Shown one piece after another: positions 1-8,273 of a stretch of 12,525 nucleotides of DNA. Below the pieces are notes generated by a model. That model was not told the origin of the DNA, made no database searches, and saw only the letters and a list, made by a program, of their open reading frames with translations. Location of the stretch: the NCBI GenBank assembly GCA_026987795.1, contig JALSMF010000329.1:1-12525 (forward strand), given 5' to 3'. The position numbers were made by a program, and so were the translations under genes. This DNA comes from Bacteroidales bacterium. GTDB lineage: Bacteria > Bacteroidota > Bacteroidia > Bacteroidales > JAADGE01. Numbering within the stretch: position 1 is the first letter of the stretch; every line of letters starts with the position of its first letter.

Positions 1-137
1 TGAGAGTAGCTTAGTTCAAATCCGAGTATTTCAAACTTGTCGAAAATATACTGTTCGATATCTTCGTATGACGAATATTGAGAACGCTGCAATTTTTCAA
101 TTATAAACCGGTAACGTAAAAGATATTTTGCTTTCAT
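1..137 (-). CDS. WYL-type transcriptional regulator, N-terminal fragment (cut by window edge)
   Basis: The minus strand is open from an ATG at 137 to the window edge and gives about 45 residues beginning MKAKYLLRYRFIIEKLQRS. The pattern of a basic start, a 'RYRFIIEKLQ' helix, then 'SYEDIEQYIFDKFEILGFELSYS' resembles the N-terminal winged-helix segment of Bacteroidota WYL-domain regulators, which usually continue 'RTFQRDL'. The WYL ligand-sensing domain would lie outside the window, so the family call rests on the helix-turn-helix part only. An exact TAnnTTTG -7 motif sits 12 nt upstream of the start. Target genes cannot be inferred. The short fragment leaves real uncertainty. Confidence 0.55.
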   Translation of the reverse strand, partial: MKAKYLLRYRFIIEKLQRSQYSSYEDIEQYIFDKFEILGFELSYS

Positions 138-149
138 AACTTTTTTTTA

Positions 150-157
150 CAAAGATA
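150..157 (-). promoter_or_regulatory. Candidate -7 promoter element (TATCTTTG) for the WYL-type regulator
   Basis: Read on the minus strand this is TATCTTTG, an exact match to the Bacteroidota -7 consensus TAnnTTTG, ending 12 nt before the ATG at 137. The nearest TTG-type -33 element is only 13 bp away (171-173), shorter than the usual 17-23, so the promoter is plausible but imperfect. Confidence 0.35.
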
Positions 158-165
158 AAAATCAA

Positions 166-184
166 AGCGACAAAATATGTCGCT
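166..184. terminator. 7-bp perfect hairpin: terminator of the small membrane protein gene or operator of the WYL gene
   Basis: AGCGACA (166-172) and TGTCGCT (178-184) form a perfect 7-bp inverted repeat with a 5-nt loop. Read on the minus strand, the hairpin is followed by a T-rich run (TTTGATTTTTATC), as expected for an intrinsic terminator of the gene ending at 201. The same palindrome overlaps the -33 region of the candidate promoter of the WYL-type gene, so an operator role is possible. Confidence 0.45.
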
Positions 185-200
185 GTGCTGCATTAATACC

Positions 201-485
201 TTACTTTTTCTCATATATAATACCTTCTTCTGTCAATTTTCTGAAAAAAGGTTCGTTTTTTATTGCTTGTTTCTCAAAAAAACTTGCATCGTTGTACCGT
301 TCAACCAAATTATCAATATCATCCTGCGTAACAATTGTATGACTGAAGGTAAAATTATTTTTCGGAAAAACTTTTAAATGCGAAGGCACATAATGAAAAG
401 GCAAAGTAATACCAAGCAAAACAATAATTAAAATAATGAAGCCCGTTCCGTTTCTTTTTTGAGAATTTGAATTTTGATTTGTCAT
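201..485 (-). CDS. Small single-pass membrane protein, unknown function
   Basis: A 94-residue protein begins MTNQNSNSQKRNG. A polar, positively charged N-terminus of about 13 residues is followed by one hydrophobic segment (about residues 14-30, GFIILIIVLLGITLPFH). The remaining 60 or so residues are polar and charged and should lie outside the cytoplasm by the positive-inside rule. The tail looks helical ('DDIDNLVERYNDASFFEKQAIKNEPFFRKLTEEG'). No recognised motif was seen. The gene is followed by the hairpin at 166-184 and preceded by a 167-nt divergent intergenic region, so it is probably transcribed alone. Coding status is supported by the sensible membrane topology, the terminator-like hairpin and the lack of a better frame. 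Confidence 0.6.
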   Translation of the reverse strand: MTNQNSNSQKRNGTGFIILIIVLLGITLPFHYVPSHLKVFPKNNFTFSHTIVTQDDIDNLVERYNDASFFEKQAIKNEPFFRKLTEEGIIYEKK

Positions 486-610
486 AATTTTTAAAATTTA
501 ATTGTTATTCTTCGACAAAATAAAAGAAAGCCAATGCCGGAAGGTGTCGCTGAAAAATAAACCTTAAACAAAATATTTTCAATTAATTTCAGTTTAAAAA
601 CATATCTTTT

Positions 611-636
611 TTGTTTCGCAGGATTTATTATTTTTG
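611..636 (+). promoter_or_regulatory. Candidate promoter of the secreted T9SS protein (TTG / TATTTTTG)
   Basis: An exact TAnnTTTG -7 motif (TATTTTTG, 629-636) lies 16 nt before the GTG start at 653, with a TTG at 611-613 inside a T-run. The spacer of 15 bp is slightly shorter than the usual 17-23 bp. Transcription would start around 640-643 and leave a leader of about 10 nt. Confidence 0.45.
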
Positions 637-652
637 CATAAAAATATAACAG

Positions 653-2467
653 GTGAAAAATTTTTTATTGCTCTTTCTTTTTATCGTTCCGAGTATTGCT
701 TTTTCGCAATTAAACATAAGTATCACAAGCAATCTTATTCCTCTGTATCCGTCGGACGGCGATACATTAAGCGGATGCCGCGATTCGGTAATTATGTTCA
801 AAGCAACGGTAACCGACGGCGGAAGCCCTGTAACAAATGCCGAATATTATTGGGATTTCGATGACGGTACAACTACATCCGGAACCGATAAAGATTCTGT
901 AACACACCAATTTACCGAAGGCGGAGGATACAGAATAAAATTAAAAGTTGTTGATGCAAGTTTGCAGGAAGGGTTTAAGATATTACCGCTTAAAATTGCC
1001 GTACCTCCTAATTATTCACAGACAAAAGTAGATTTGCCCGAAGACCAAAGAGGAATTTGCAAAGGAAGTTCGGCAAATCTGATAGGTAAGGCATATTCTG
1101 AAGAATGGAAAGATACAATAATTTACGAGGTAAAAGAAAATCCGGCAAAAGAAATAAATGACGTATTGCCGTATCAGTCAAGTTTATATTTTGACGAATT
1201 TTCGGAAGGTGCAACATACAATATCGGAGATATTGATTCAATAGGAATAAACTTGGAACATTCCGATATGGGAAATTTGCAAATAAAACTTACTTGCGAA
1301 AACGGCAGTTCGGTGATATTAAAAGATTTTGATGCCGCAAATTATGCCTATCTCGGCGAACCGATTGATGACGAAGCAAGTTCGGAAGCCGGTACGCCGT
1401 ATCAATATTATTGGAGCAACAGTTCTGTTTCCGGAATTATAAACAGCACAACATTAAGCCCGATACCTGCGGCGGCTTATTTGCCGGAAGAAAGTTTTGA
1501 CAATTTTGCCGGTTGCTCTATGAACGGAAATTGGACACTCGATATTACCGATAATCAAAATACCGATAACGGATTTGTGTTTTCCTGGGTTATTGTTTTT
1601 AAAGAAAATATAAAACCCGCAAAATGGACTTTTAAAGATACCTTGCTGATATCTAAAGAAATAAACGGTGTAATATACGGCACTTATTGGGAAGGACTGA
1701 ATGTAGGTCTGCCTCCGATATTTCAGGATAATGATACGATAAAAGGAAATACCTCGGCTTCTCCGGATATTTACGGACCGAACGGCTATAAGTTTCATGT
1801 TATTAATAATTTCGGATGCCCTCAGGATACACAGATAATACTTAAAGTTGAAGAAGCAACGGCAACGGCTTCACCACAAAACGGCGAAGCAAAATTGGAC
1901 GTTACGTTTGAAAATACAACAAGCTGGGCAACAGAAAAGGAGTGGGATTTCGGAGATAAAAGTCCGGTTGAACTCAGAACAGATGAAGATACAATAAGCC
2001 ATAAATATCTTGAAAAAGGAACTTACGAAGTTGTTATGAAAGTTTCTGACGATAATGCCTGCACCGATTATGATACTCTTACGATTGAAGTTTCGGTAGA
2101 GCCGTCAAAATTGGAAAATGTTCCTAATGTTTTTACGCCTAACGGCGACGGTATTAATGATGTGTGGAAATTTTCGGAAGAAAATTTAAAAGGAATGGAG
2201 GAGTTTCATATAACAATATATAATCGCTGGGGACAAAAAGTTTGGGAAACTAAAAGCCAAGATGAAGCAATAAATGAAGGTTGGGACGGTAAAAATATTT
2301 TTGGAATAACCTGTTCTCCCGGAGTTTATTATTACGTGATAAAAGCTTTGGGCAAAGACGGCATAGAATACAAAGGCGACAGAGGCGGTAAAAAAAACGA
2401 GCAAACATCTGTTGATGAAAACAGAATAATAACGGGAACAAAAGGAACCATTCATTTATTCAGATAA
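653..2467 (+). CDS. Secreted PKD / P-domain protein with T9SS type B (gliding-motility-type) sorting domain
   Basis: A 604-residue protein with a GTG start. An in-frame TAA at 647-649 excludes any upstream start, and a signal peptide begins directly at the GTG (residues 1-19, ending AFSQ). Next comes a PKD domain (about 50-105, 'YYWDFDDGTTTSG...GYRIKLKVVDA'). A region at about 170-316 resembles the P domain of proprotein convertases ('IGINLEHSDMGNLQIKL', 'GNWTLDITDNQNTDNG'). A second PKD domain follows (about 411-483, 'KEWDFGDKSP...GTYEVVMKVSDD'). The last 120 residues are a textbook CHU_C/type B sorting domain ('NVFTPNGDGINDVWKF', 'IYNRWGQKVWE', 'GVYYYVIKA', ending 'KGTIHLFR'). The protein should cross the outer membrane by the type IX system and stay on the surface or be released. 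No catalytic domain is visible, so an adhesive or structural role is the safer guess. It is probably monocistronic and converges on the permease gene. Confidence 0.9.
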   Translation: MKNFLLLFLFIVPSIAFSQLNISITSNLIPLYPSDGDTLSGCRDSVIMFKATVTDGGSPVTNAEYYWDFDDGTTTSGTDKDSVTHQFTEGGGYRIKLKVVDASLQEGFKILPLKIAVPPNYSQTKVDLPEDQRGICKGSSANLIGKAYSEEWKDTIIYEVKENPAKEINDVLPYQSSLYFDEFSEGATYNIGDIDSIGINLEHSDMGNLQIKLTCENGSSVILKDFDAANYAYLGEPIDDEASSEAGTPYQYYWSNSSVSGIINSTTLSPIPAAAYLPEESFDNFAGCSMNGNWTLDITDNQNTDNGFVFSWVIVFKENIKPAKWTFKDTLLISKEINGVIYGTYWEGLNVGLPPIFQDNDTIKGNTSASPDIYGPNGYKFHVINNFGCPQDTQIILKVEEATATASPQNGEAKLDVTFENTTSWATEKEWDFGDKSPVELRTDEDTISHKYLEKGTYEVVMKVSDDNACTDYDTLTIEVSVEPSKLENVPNVFTPNGDGINDVWKFSEENLKGMEEFHITIYNRWGQKVWETKSQDEAINEGWDGKNIFGITCSPGVYYYVIKALGKDGIEYKGDRGGKKNEQTSVDENRIITGTKGTIHLFR

Positions 2468-2527
2468 AGTTCTGTCTGTTATATTTTAAGGTGCAGTTTT
2501 GCAAGAATTCAATTTAGATTTACGGGC

Positions 2528-3841
2528 TTAACGATATTTCGGTAAATTTAGCACGTCATTTTTCGACATTAATTCATCTCTCAGGATTTTAGGAAAGAAA
2601 TACATTCTCCACTTATCGTTACATTCGTCTGCTTCGGCTTGAAATTTTAAAAAATCGGAAGTGCTGTTTCCTGATATTTTATCTAATGCCTGCTGCATAA
2701 CAATTGCAGGAGAAAGGTATTTAAAATTATTAATAAATTCAATTTGTTTGTTGAACTGACTGTTGCGGTGATTTACAAAGTTGCCGGAAACGTCTTTTAT
2801 TATTTTATTCTTTAAAGCATTTTTATAAACCCAAAACGGCATATTTTTCGATTTTCTTGTTCCGAGTTCGGGGTGGGATAAAAAATATTCGTCTAATACT
2901 TTGTCTGAATTATTATCAATTTCATAAGTCGCCTCTCTTATAAAGTTAACGTATTCAATACGGGTAGCAACCGGATATTTATAATTTGATACGATATTAA
3001 GTATTGCAGGGACTGTGATTATTAACAATAGCCAGACAGCAAACATAATTCCGGCGTTGACAATTGAGCTTTTGCTGAAAAGGTTTACTATAGCGGAAAT
3101 CAAAAACCAAAACAGAGTATATGCACAAATAAAGAGAAACAGTTTGCTTATGCCGGATATATTATCACTGATATTGACTCCGTATAAATAAAAAAGCAGA
3201 AGAATACTTACTGTTGTTATGCTTGTGATGATGATAAATCGCAGTAATATTTTTGCCAACAGTATTTTTGTTATTGAAACTGAACTTGCTTTTAAAAGTT
3301 TAAGTGTTCCGAATTCTTTTTCCGACGATAAAATGTTATAGCTGAAAGTTATTACAAACAGCGGTAATAACCAAATGAGGACGAAAGCTAAATCGAAATT
3401 GCTGTTTTGCTGATTAAGAGGATTCTCCATTCTGTCATCGCCTGCCAAGAACGAGTAAAGTTGTCTGTTTCTGACAGATATTCTGTAATGGTAAGGGAAA
3501 AAATCACTTTGCCCCATAGAGATAAACGATAGTTCTTCAGGTTCTTTAAAAATATCATAGCTTCCGTATTTTCCTCCTACCATATAAGGAGTTTTTGGGT
3601 TTGTATAAGCGTTTACTTTTTTTTCGCCCGCATCAACTTTTTCAATATCCGTCAGCAGTTTTTCGTGTCTTTCTTTTTCCTCTTGCTTAATTTTTTTAAT
3701 ATCATCAAGCTGATTTTTAACGGCAAGATTACCTGTATGTATGCTCAAAAATATTAATAAAGAGAGAATGACAGCCGTCCATATTACGATTTTACTGCGT
3801 TTAATGTTCTTCCACTCAAAATACAGAATATGTTTAATCAT
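2528..3841 (-). CDS. ABC-2-type permease (DUF3526-like), last gene of the transporter block
   Basis: A 437-residue membrane protein, one of two related permeases. TM1 is at about 17-35. A long extracytoplasmic segment (about 36-149) contains a charged helical stretch rich in K and E. Four further membrane spans are clustered at about 150-168, 197-221, 231-254 and 260-282. The cytoplasmic loop 'SSEKEFGTLKLLKASSVS' (about 172-189) matches the 'SxEREQGTxxLLxSQG' coupling motif of the neighbouring permease. A second soluble region (283-437) then runs to the end. The family usually finishes with one more membrane helix after an 'LPKFxY' segment. Here the protein stops at 'LPKYR', so the last helix is missing. 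Its ATG lies 1 nt after the stop of the upstream permease, so it is co-transcribed and probably forms a heterodimeric channel with it. Substrate is not readable from sequence; the nikR context suggests nickel. Confidence 0.85.
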   Translation of the reverse strand: MIKHILYFEWKNIKRSKIVIWTAVILSLLIFLSIHTGNLAVKNQLDDIKKIKQEEKERHEKLLTDIEKVDAGEKKVNAYTNPKTPYMVGGKYGSYDIFKEPEELSFISMGQSDFFPYHYRISVRNRQLYSFLAGDDRMENPLNQQNSNFDLAFVLIWLLPLFVITFSYNILSSEKEFGTLKLLKASSVSITKILLAKILLRFIIITSITTVSILLLFYLYGVNISDNISGISKLFLFICAYTLFWFLISAIVNLFSKSSIVNAGIMFAVWLLLIITVPAILNIVSNYKYPVATRIEYVNFIREATYEIDNNSDKVLDEYFLSHPELGTRKSKNMPFWVYKNALKNKIIKDVSGNFVNHRNSQFNKQIEFINNFKYLSPAIVMQQALDKISGNSTSDFLKFQAEADECNDKWRMYFFPKILRDELMSKNDVLNLPKYR

Positions 3842-3842
3842 T

Positions 3843-5246
3843 TTAAAACTTAATTTTTTTTGACGTAAATAATAAAATACCTGCAGAAACTAAAAACCAA
3901 AGCAAATATATTGCATATACGTATTTGTAATGTTCCGAAAATAATTTGAGACCCGGTAACTTATATTTAAACTTTGGAATGTTTTCCCATAAATCATTTG
4001 AGCGAATAAATCGTTGGTTCGGTTTATAAGGCGATTTTATAAGGTCTTCATTAATTGTTTTGATGAATAATTTGCGGTATTCATCAGTAGCTTTCGTAAA
4101 ATTAATATGCGACCATAAATCTGTTTTGCACAATCCCATACTAAGCTGTCTTGCAAGAATAAAAGGAGAAAACAGACCGCTTACGGTATAAACGTTTGTT
4201 TGTTTTTTGTATAATTTATGTAATTCGGCATAGTGTCTGTCAAATATAATATTATTGGTATCTTCTGCAGCTTGCAATATGTATCCGTTAAAATTGAAAG
4301 GAAGTTCGGAAACATCGTTTACATTATATTCTTCCAAAACTTTTTTCGTAAATGCAATCGTATTTTTATGATTTATGTCGTGGCGTAAAATTCCGTTCTT
4401 ATAAATTTCATCTCTTATGTTTTTTTTAAATTCGGACTCTAAAGGAGAGGGATAAATATTTTGTGTAATACTTGACGTAATTTTAGGAATAACCCAGGTT
4501 GTGAGAACCCAAAATCCGACAAGGAAGATTATTGAAATCTCAGATTTTTTTGTTAATGCCGAAACAGCAATTCCTATATGGATAAATATTCCTGCATACA
4601 GTAAATATGTGAGCAAAAGCAGAAAACTTTCGACGGTGAAAAATGCACCTTTTCCGAATATTATTCCTGCCGTTAAAAATACGGGGACTATCAGCAATAT
4701 TGTAATTATCCATACTGCTGACGTTTTGCCTGCTATCCATTTTAAAGAACTTACACCCTGGCTTTTCAGCAAACGATACGTTCCTTGTTCTCTTTCTTTT
4801 GAAACTATGTTAAAAGTTATCCATAAAATTAAAAGAGGAAGAATGTAAAGCATAATGAAAGATGGTGTAAACTCACCCCATTTTGCGAGCATAGGACTGT
4901 CTTGCACGGCTTTAAACATTGTGTTGTTTCTCACGTGCGGCTCTATAAAAATTGCGGCTCCCGTATATCTGTCTAAACCGTTGTCCCATAATGCCGACGA
5001 AGACTTAGGTTTTAACAGATACAATCCGTAATGGGCTGCACTGTGCTGATTTTTATCTCCTTGTTTGTCCCACATTTCGCGAGATTCTTTTTCCGATTTA
5101 TTGTGCAGAGAGTCGATATATCGGTTGTATGAGAAACTTATAACGAGAGAAACTAATAATAAGACTAATACCGTAAGTATTAATATTTTCAGCACTCCTT
5201 GTCTTATAATTTCTTTTAGTTCTTTTTGTGCAATCAGCCAAAGCAT
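3843..5246 (-). CDS. ABC-2-type permease (DUF3526 family), partner of the adjacent ATPase
   Basis: A 467-residue inner-membrane protein with the full family layout. TM1 is at about 18-38 and is followed by an extracytoplasmic domain (39-129). TM2-TM5 lie at about 130-148, 174-198, 205-230 and 237-256. A second large extracytoplasmic domain spans 257-440, and TM6 is near the C-terminus (about 443-461, 'YAIYLLWFLVSAGILLF'). The loop 'SKEREQGTYRLLKSQGVS' (149-166) is the conserved cytoplasmic motif of this group, which includes NosY-like permeases of the ABC-2 superfamily. The gene starts 5 nt after the ATPase stop and is followed 1 nt later by a second permease. Family members are mostly annotated as exporters or of unknown direction. 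No periplasmic binding protein is encoded nearby. Confidence 0.9.
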   Translation of the reverse strand: MLWLIAQKELKEIIRQGVLKILILTVLVLLLVSLVISFSYNRYIDSLHNKSEKESREMWDKQGDKNQHSAAHYGLYLLKPKSSSALWDNGLDRYTGAAIFIEPHVRNNTMFKAVQDSPMLAKWGEFTPSFIMLYILPLLILWITFNIVSKEREQGTYRLLKSQGVSSLKWIAGKTSAVWIITILLIVPVFLTAGIIFGKGAFFTVESFLLLLTYLLYAGIFIHIGIAVSALTKKSEISIIFLVGFWVLTTWVIPKITSSITQNIYPSPLESEFKKNIRDEIYKNGILRHDINHKNTIAFTKKVLEEYNVNDVSELPFNFNGYILQAAEDTNNIIFDRHYAELHKLYKKQTNVYTVSGLFSPFILARQLSMGLCKTDLWSHINFTKATDEYRKLFIKTINEDLIKSPYKPNQRFIRSNDLWENIPKFKYKLPGLKLFSEHYKYVYAIYLLWFLVSAGILLFTSKKIKF

Positions 5247-5251
5247 ATATT

Positions 5252-5953
5252 CTAAATCTTTATATGGTTAATATATAACTTTTCAAGTGTGTCGTAATTA
5301 ATTTCTTCAGAAACAAATTTGTCAATTAGTTTTCCGTCTTTTAATATACCTATGTCGGTTCCTGTTTCTTTTGCTCTGAACAGGTCGTGAGTGGTCATTA
5401 ATACGGCAACATTTCCGGCTTTCAGTTTTTTCAGAATGTCGGCAAATTCTTTTGCGGATTTTAAATCTAAGCCCGATGTCGGTTCATCAAGCAATAAGAC
5501 TTTTGCATTTTTTGCCAGTGCAATTGCAATCCCGACTTTTTGTCTCATTCCTTTTGAGAAAACCGAGACTCTTTTGTGTATATAGTTTTTTTGCAGACCG
5601 GCTTCAGACAAAAATAATTCTAACTCTTCTTTTGTGTATTTTTTACCTGCCAAATTTGTGAAGTATTTTAAATTTTCTATTCCCGTAAGATACGGATACA
5701 ACATAAGGTTTTCCGGGATATAGGCTAAGTGCTTTTTTGAATCTGACGGGTGTTTTTCAACGTCAATATTGTTGATATAAGCTTTTCCCGAATCGGCAGA
5801 AATAAAATTCAGGAATATGTTTATCAGAGTGGTTTTGCCTGCACCGTTAGCACCGAGCAGGCAAAAGATTTCACCGGCATTAACTTTAATGTTTAAATCT
5901 TTAAGAACTGTTTTACTGCCGAATTTTTTTGTTATGTTTTTTGCTTCTATCAT
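5252..5953 (-). CDS. ABC transporter ATP-binding protein (CcmA/NosF-like)
   Basis: This 233-residue ATPase has every motif in place: Walker A GANGAGKT (34-41), signature FSKGMRQ (132-138, a common variant of LSGGQ in ABC-2-type ATPases), Walker B VLLLDEP (152-158), D-loop SGLD (160-163) and H-loop His189 ('TTHD'). The Q-loop position reads 'IPENLMLYP', with Glu in place of Gln, which is usual in the NosF/NatA-like group. It would energise the two permeases encoded directly downstream. Its ATG overlaps the stop of the TonB-dependent receptor by 4 bp (ATGA, 5950-5953). This argues for translational coupling and for a shared substrate pathway across outer and inner membranes. It is shorter than importer ATPases of the Nik/Opp type and lacks their C-terminal extension. 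Confidence 0.93.
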   Translation of the reverse strand: MIEAKNITKKFGSKTVLKDLNIKVNAGEIFCLLGANGAGKTTLINIFLNFISADSGKAYINNIDVEKHPSDSKKHLAYIPENLMLYPYLTGIENLKYFTNLAGKKYTKEELELFLSEAGLQKNYIHKRVSVFSKGMRQKVGIAIALAKNAKVLLLDEPTSGLDLKSAKEFADILKKLKAGNVAVLMTTHDLFRAKETGTDIGILKDGKLIDKFVSEEINYDTLEKLYINHIKI

Positions 5954-8265
5954 TTGGTTTTTTGTGTTTTGTTTCCCGTAAAATTATAAGCCAAACCGAT
6001 ATTAAATTTTATAGGGTCTCCGGGTCTGTAATCCATTGCTCCGTATCTGACACCTGCCGAAGTTGCATACAGCTCATCGGTAAAGTTCATTATGTTAAGC
6101 CAAGTTTCAAAACTTTTAATTCTGTATCCGAATCTTATATTAAAAATATCAAATCCCGGAGATGTTGCTCTGTCGCCTGTTAATTTCGGCGGTTCTGCAT
6201 AGTATTCGCCTAAATGCTGCCATTCTATGCCGATTCTGCTGCCTTTTAAAAAATCAGGTTTATATGTTATTTCGGCATTGGCAATCATTGTCGGAGACAT
6301 TTCCATAATTTCGCCGCTGTAATCTTCTCCTTTTTCTGTGTATTCAATGTATTTATGTTCTGTATTTGCGGCGGAAAGACGGAGTATGATATTGCTTGCA
6401 GGTGCATATTGAATTGTATATTCTATACCTTTATGTTGTGTTTTTCCTGCGTTTTCATATTCATTCTCACCAAAATCATTTTGAATTGTTACTACTTCAT
6501 TAACACCGTTCATTATATATGCAGCCAACTGAATTTTGAATTTATTTGAAACAGAAAACCAACCTCCGGCTTCTGTATTGTAATAGACAGCGGGTTCTAA
6601 TTCATTATTGGCTTCTGCTCTTCTGTAAAGTTGGTCAGGGTTCGGAGGTAAAAAACCTACGCTGTAATTAGCATATACTCCTCTGTTTTTTTCAAAATTA
6701 TATACTATGCCAACTTTAGGTATCAGCTTGTTAAACAGCACTTTTCCTTCAAATTTAGGTATTTCTACAGTTTGTCGGTAGTCATAACTGAACATATCAT
6801 ATCTTACGGTTGCAGATAAATTTAATCTTTTTATCGGAGATATATTCAAATGGGTATAAATTGCCGAATTAATTAAAGTAACGTCATAATCCCTGATTAT
6901 TGAATCTGTTTCGGTATAACCTGTTTTTACGCCGTCTTCATTTACGTTTACTAATATATATTGTTTGTATCTGTCATTTAATGTATAATCCGTGCTTGCA
7001 CCTATTGTTAATTTTGTATTCAGGAATTTTAGTTTTTGAGTGTGTCGAATTATCGAACCTATGCTGTAAAACTCATTATTATCTATTTCGCTTTGTTCTT
7101 TTGAAGGGTCGTTTTCATCAATTAATTTTTGTGTGTAATGCGGGTTTTGATCAACGGCGTTTAGTCTGTAATATGCCGTTACGGAAGTGTTGCCGTTGTT
7201 GTTCCATATGTGTTTCAGTGCAGAACTGACCCTTAAAGCGTCTACTGTTCTGTAGGTGAAAGTTTGTAAACTCGAATAATCACCTCCGAAAAAATTTGCA
7301 CTGTCAAGTCCGCCTGTCATATCTGTTTTATAATTGATATAGGCGACAGAGTTTTTTAAGGTTGTTTTATCGGTTAATCTGTAGTTTGCTTTTAATGATA
7401 ATGCTAATTTGTCAAAATCACTGTGCTCTCTGTATCCGTTTCGCCTGTTTGCATAATATCCGGATAAGTTTACTCCCAGCTTATTGATTGTATTTCCTGC
7501 ATTGAAGTCAACTCTTTTATAGCCCAGATTATTTCCCTGTAAGGAGATTGTTGCCGTAGGTATGAGAGGCGGCTGTTTTGTGATAAAATTTATTGCTCCT
7601 CCGACGGCATCGCTGCCGTATATTGCAGAAGACGGTCCGCCGATTACTTCAATGGATTTTATATCTGCCATATTTATTTCTATTAGTGCATTATGGTTAA
7701 ACACGCCTGCGGGTCTGATGGGTATTCCGTCTTCAAGATAAAGAAAAACAGGGTTACTGTAGTTATTGAACGGTTGTCGCAATCCTCCCATGGCATGTTG
7801 TTCATTTCCTAAATCTATCATATAAACTCCGTTTATTTTATTCAGAAGTTCGTCTAATCTTACGGCTTTAGCTTCGTTAATTTGTTGCGGCGACAGGGTG
7901 CTGACGGCAACAGGGACATTATTTCTTTTTTCTGTATAACGATTTGCAGAAACAATTACTTGGTTAAGTTGAATTTCCGAAGGTACCATCGCAATTATTA
8001 TATTGTTATAATATTTTACGGTCTCTGTTTCATAACCAATATAAGAAACGGTAACGGAATCCGTGCTTTTACTTGTTTGCAGGCTGAAAAAACCGTTTAT
8101 GTCGGAAATTGTTCTGCTGTTTGTTCCTTTAACGGTTACATTTACATTTGACAGGGGTTCTTTTGTCTGCGAGTCAATAATTTTTCCCTTGATTTCATTT
8201 TGAGTGAAAGCGAATTTTGCAGCCAAGAGTGTTACTAAGATAATAATAATGCTTTTTGTTTTCAT
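5950..8265 (-). CDS. TonB-dependent outer-membrane receptor, probably for nickel or a nickel complex
   Basis: I place the start at the ATG at 8265, giving 771 residues. It begins directly with a signal peptide (MKTKSIIIILVTLLAAKFAFTQ), whereas an upstream in-frame ATG at 8343 would add 26 residues and bury the signal peptide and the operator-like repeat at 8274-8300. After the signal comes a CarboxypepD_reg-like domain (about 23-100, 'IKGKIIDSQTKEPLSNVNVTVKG...GFFSLQTS'). The plug domain follows (about 105-230, with 'VFLYLEDGIPIRPAGVFNHNALIEINMADIKSIEVIGGPSSAIYGSDAVGGAINFIT'-type motifs). The rest is a 22-strand-type barrel to the C-terminus ('FNIGLAYNFTG' plus a short polar tail). The gene follows nikR and is coupled to an ABC transporter, so nickel or a nickel-metallophore is the inferred ligand. 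Family sequence alone would not separate this from a haem, siderophore or cobalamin receptor. Confidence 0.9.
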   Translation of the reverse strand: MKTKSIIIILVTLLAAKFAFTQNEIKGKIIDSQTKEPLSNVNVTVKGTNSRTISDINGFFSLQTSKSTDSVTVSYIGYETETVKYYNNIIIAMVPSEIQLNQVIVSANRYTEKRNNVPVAVSTLSPQQINEAKAVRLDELLNKINGVYMIDLGNEQHAMGGLRQPFNNYSNPVFLYLEDGIPIRPAGVFNHNALIEINMADIKSIEVIGGPSSAIYGSDAVGGAINFITKQPPLIPTATISLQGNNLGYKRVDFNAGNTINKLGVNLSGYYANRRNGYREHSDFDKLALSLKANYRLTDKTTLKNSVAYINYKTDMTGGLDSANFFGGDYSSLQTFTYRTVDALRVSSALKHIWNNNGNTSVTAYYRLNAVDQNPHYTQKLIDENDPSKEQSEIDNNEFYSIGSIIRHTQKLKFLNTKLTIGASTDYTLNDRYKQYILVNVNEDGVKTGYTETDSIIRDYDVTLINSAIYTHLNISPIKRLNLSATVRYDMFSYDYRQTVEIPKFEGKVLFNKLIPKVGIVYNFEKNRGVYANYSVGFLPPNPDQLYRRAEANNELEPAVYYNTEAGGWFSVSNKFKIQLAAYIMNGVNEVVTIQNDFGENEYENAGKTQHKGIEYTIQYAPASNIILRLSAANTEHKYIEYTEKGEDYSGEIMEMSPTMIANAEITYKPDFLKGSRIGIEWQHLGEYYAEPPKLTGDRATSPGFDIFNIRFGYRIKSFETWLNIMNFTDELYATSAGVRYGAMDYRPGDPIKFNIGLAYNFTGNKTQKTK

Positions 8266-8273
8266 ATTCAAAA

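Noticed and set aside
634..864. 76-codon reading frame overlapping the start of the secreted protein
   Set aside because: It overlaps the well-supported secreted-protein frame, starts at TTG, and its composition (basic, Cys-rich, no domain) is that of a shadow frame.
4501..4848. 115-codon plus-strand frame inside the ABC permease gene, and similar frames opposite the receptor and lpxB
   Set aside because: These lie antisense to strongly supported genes and show no recognisable domains or upstream signals.
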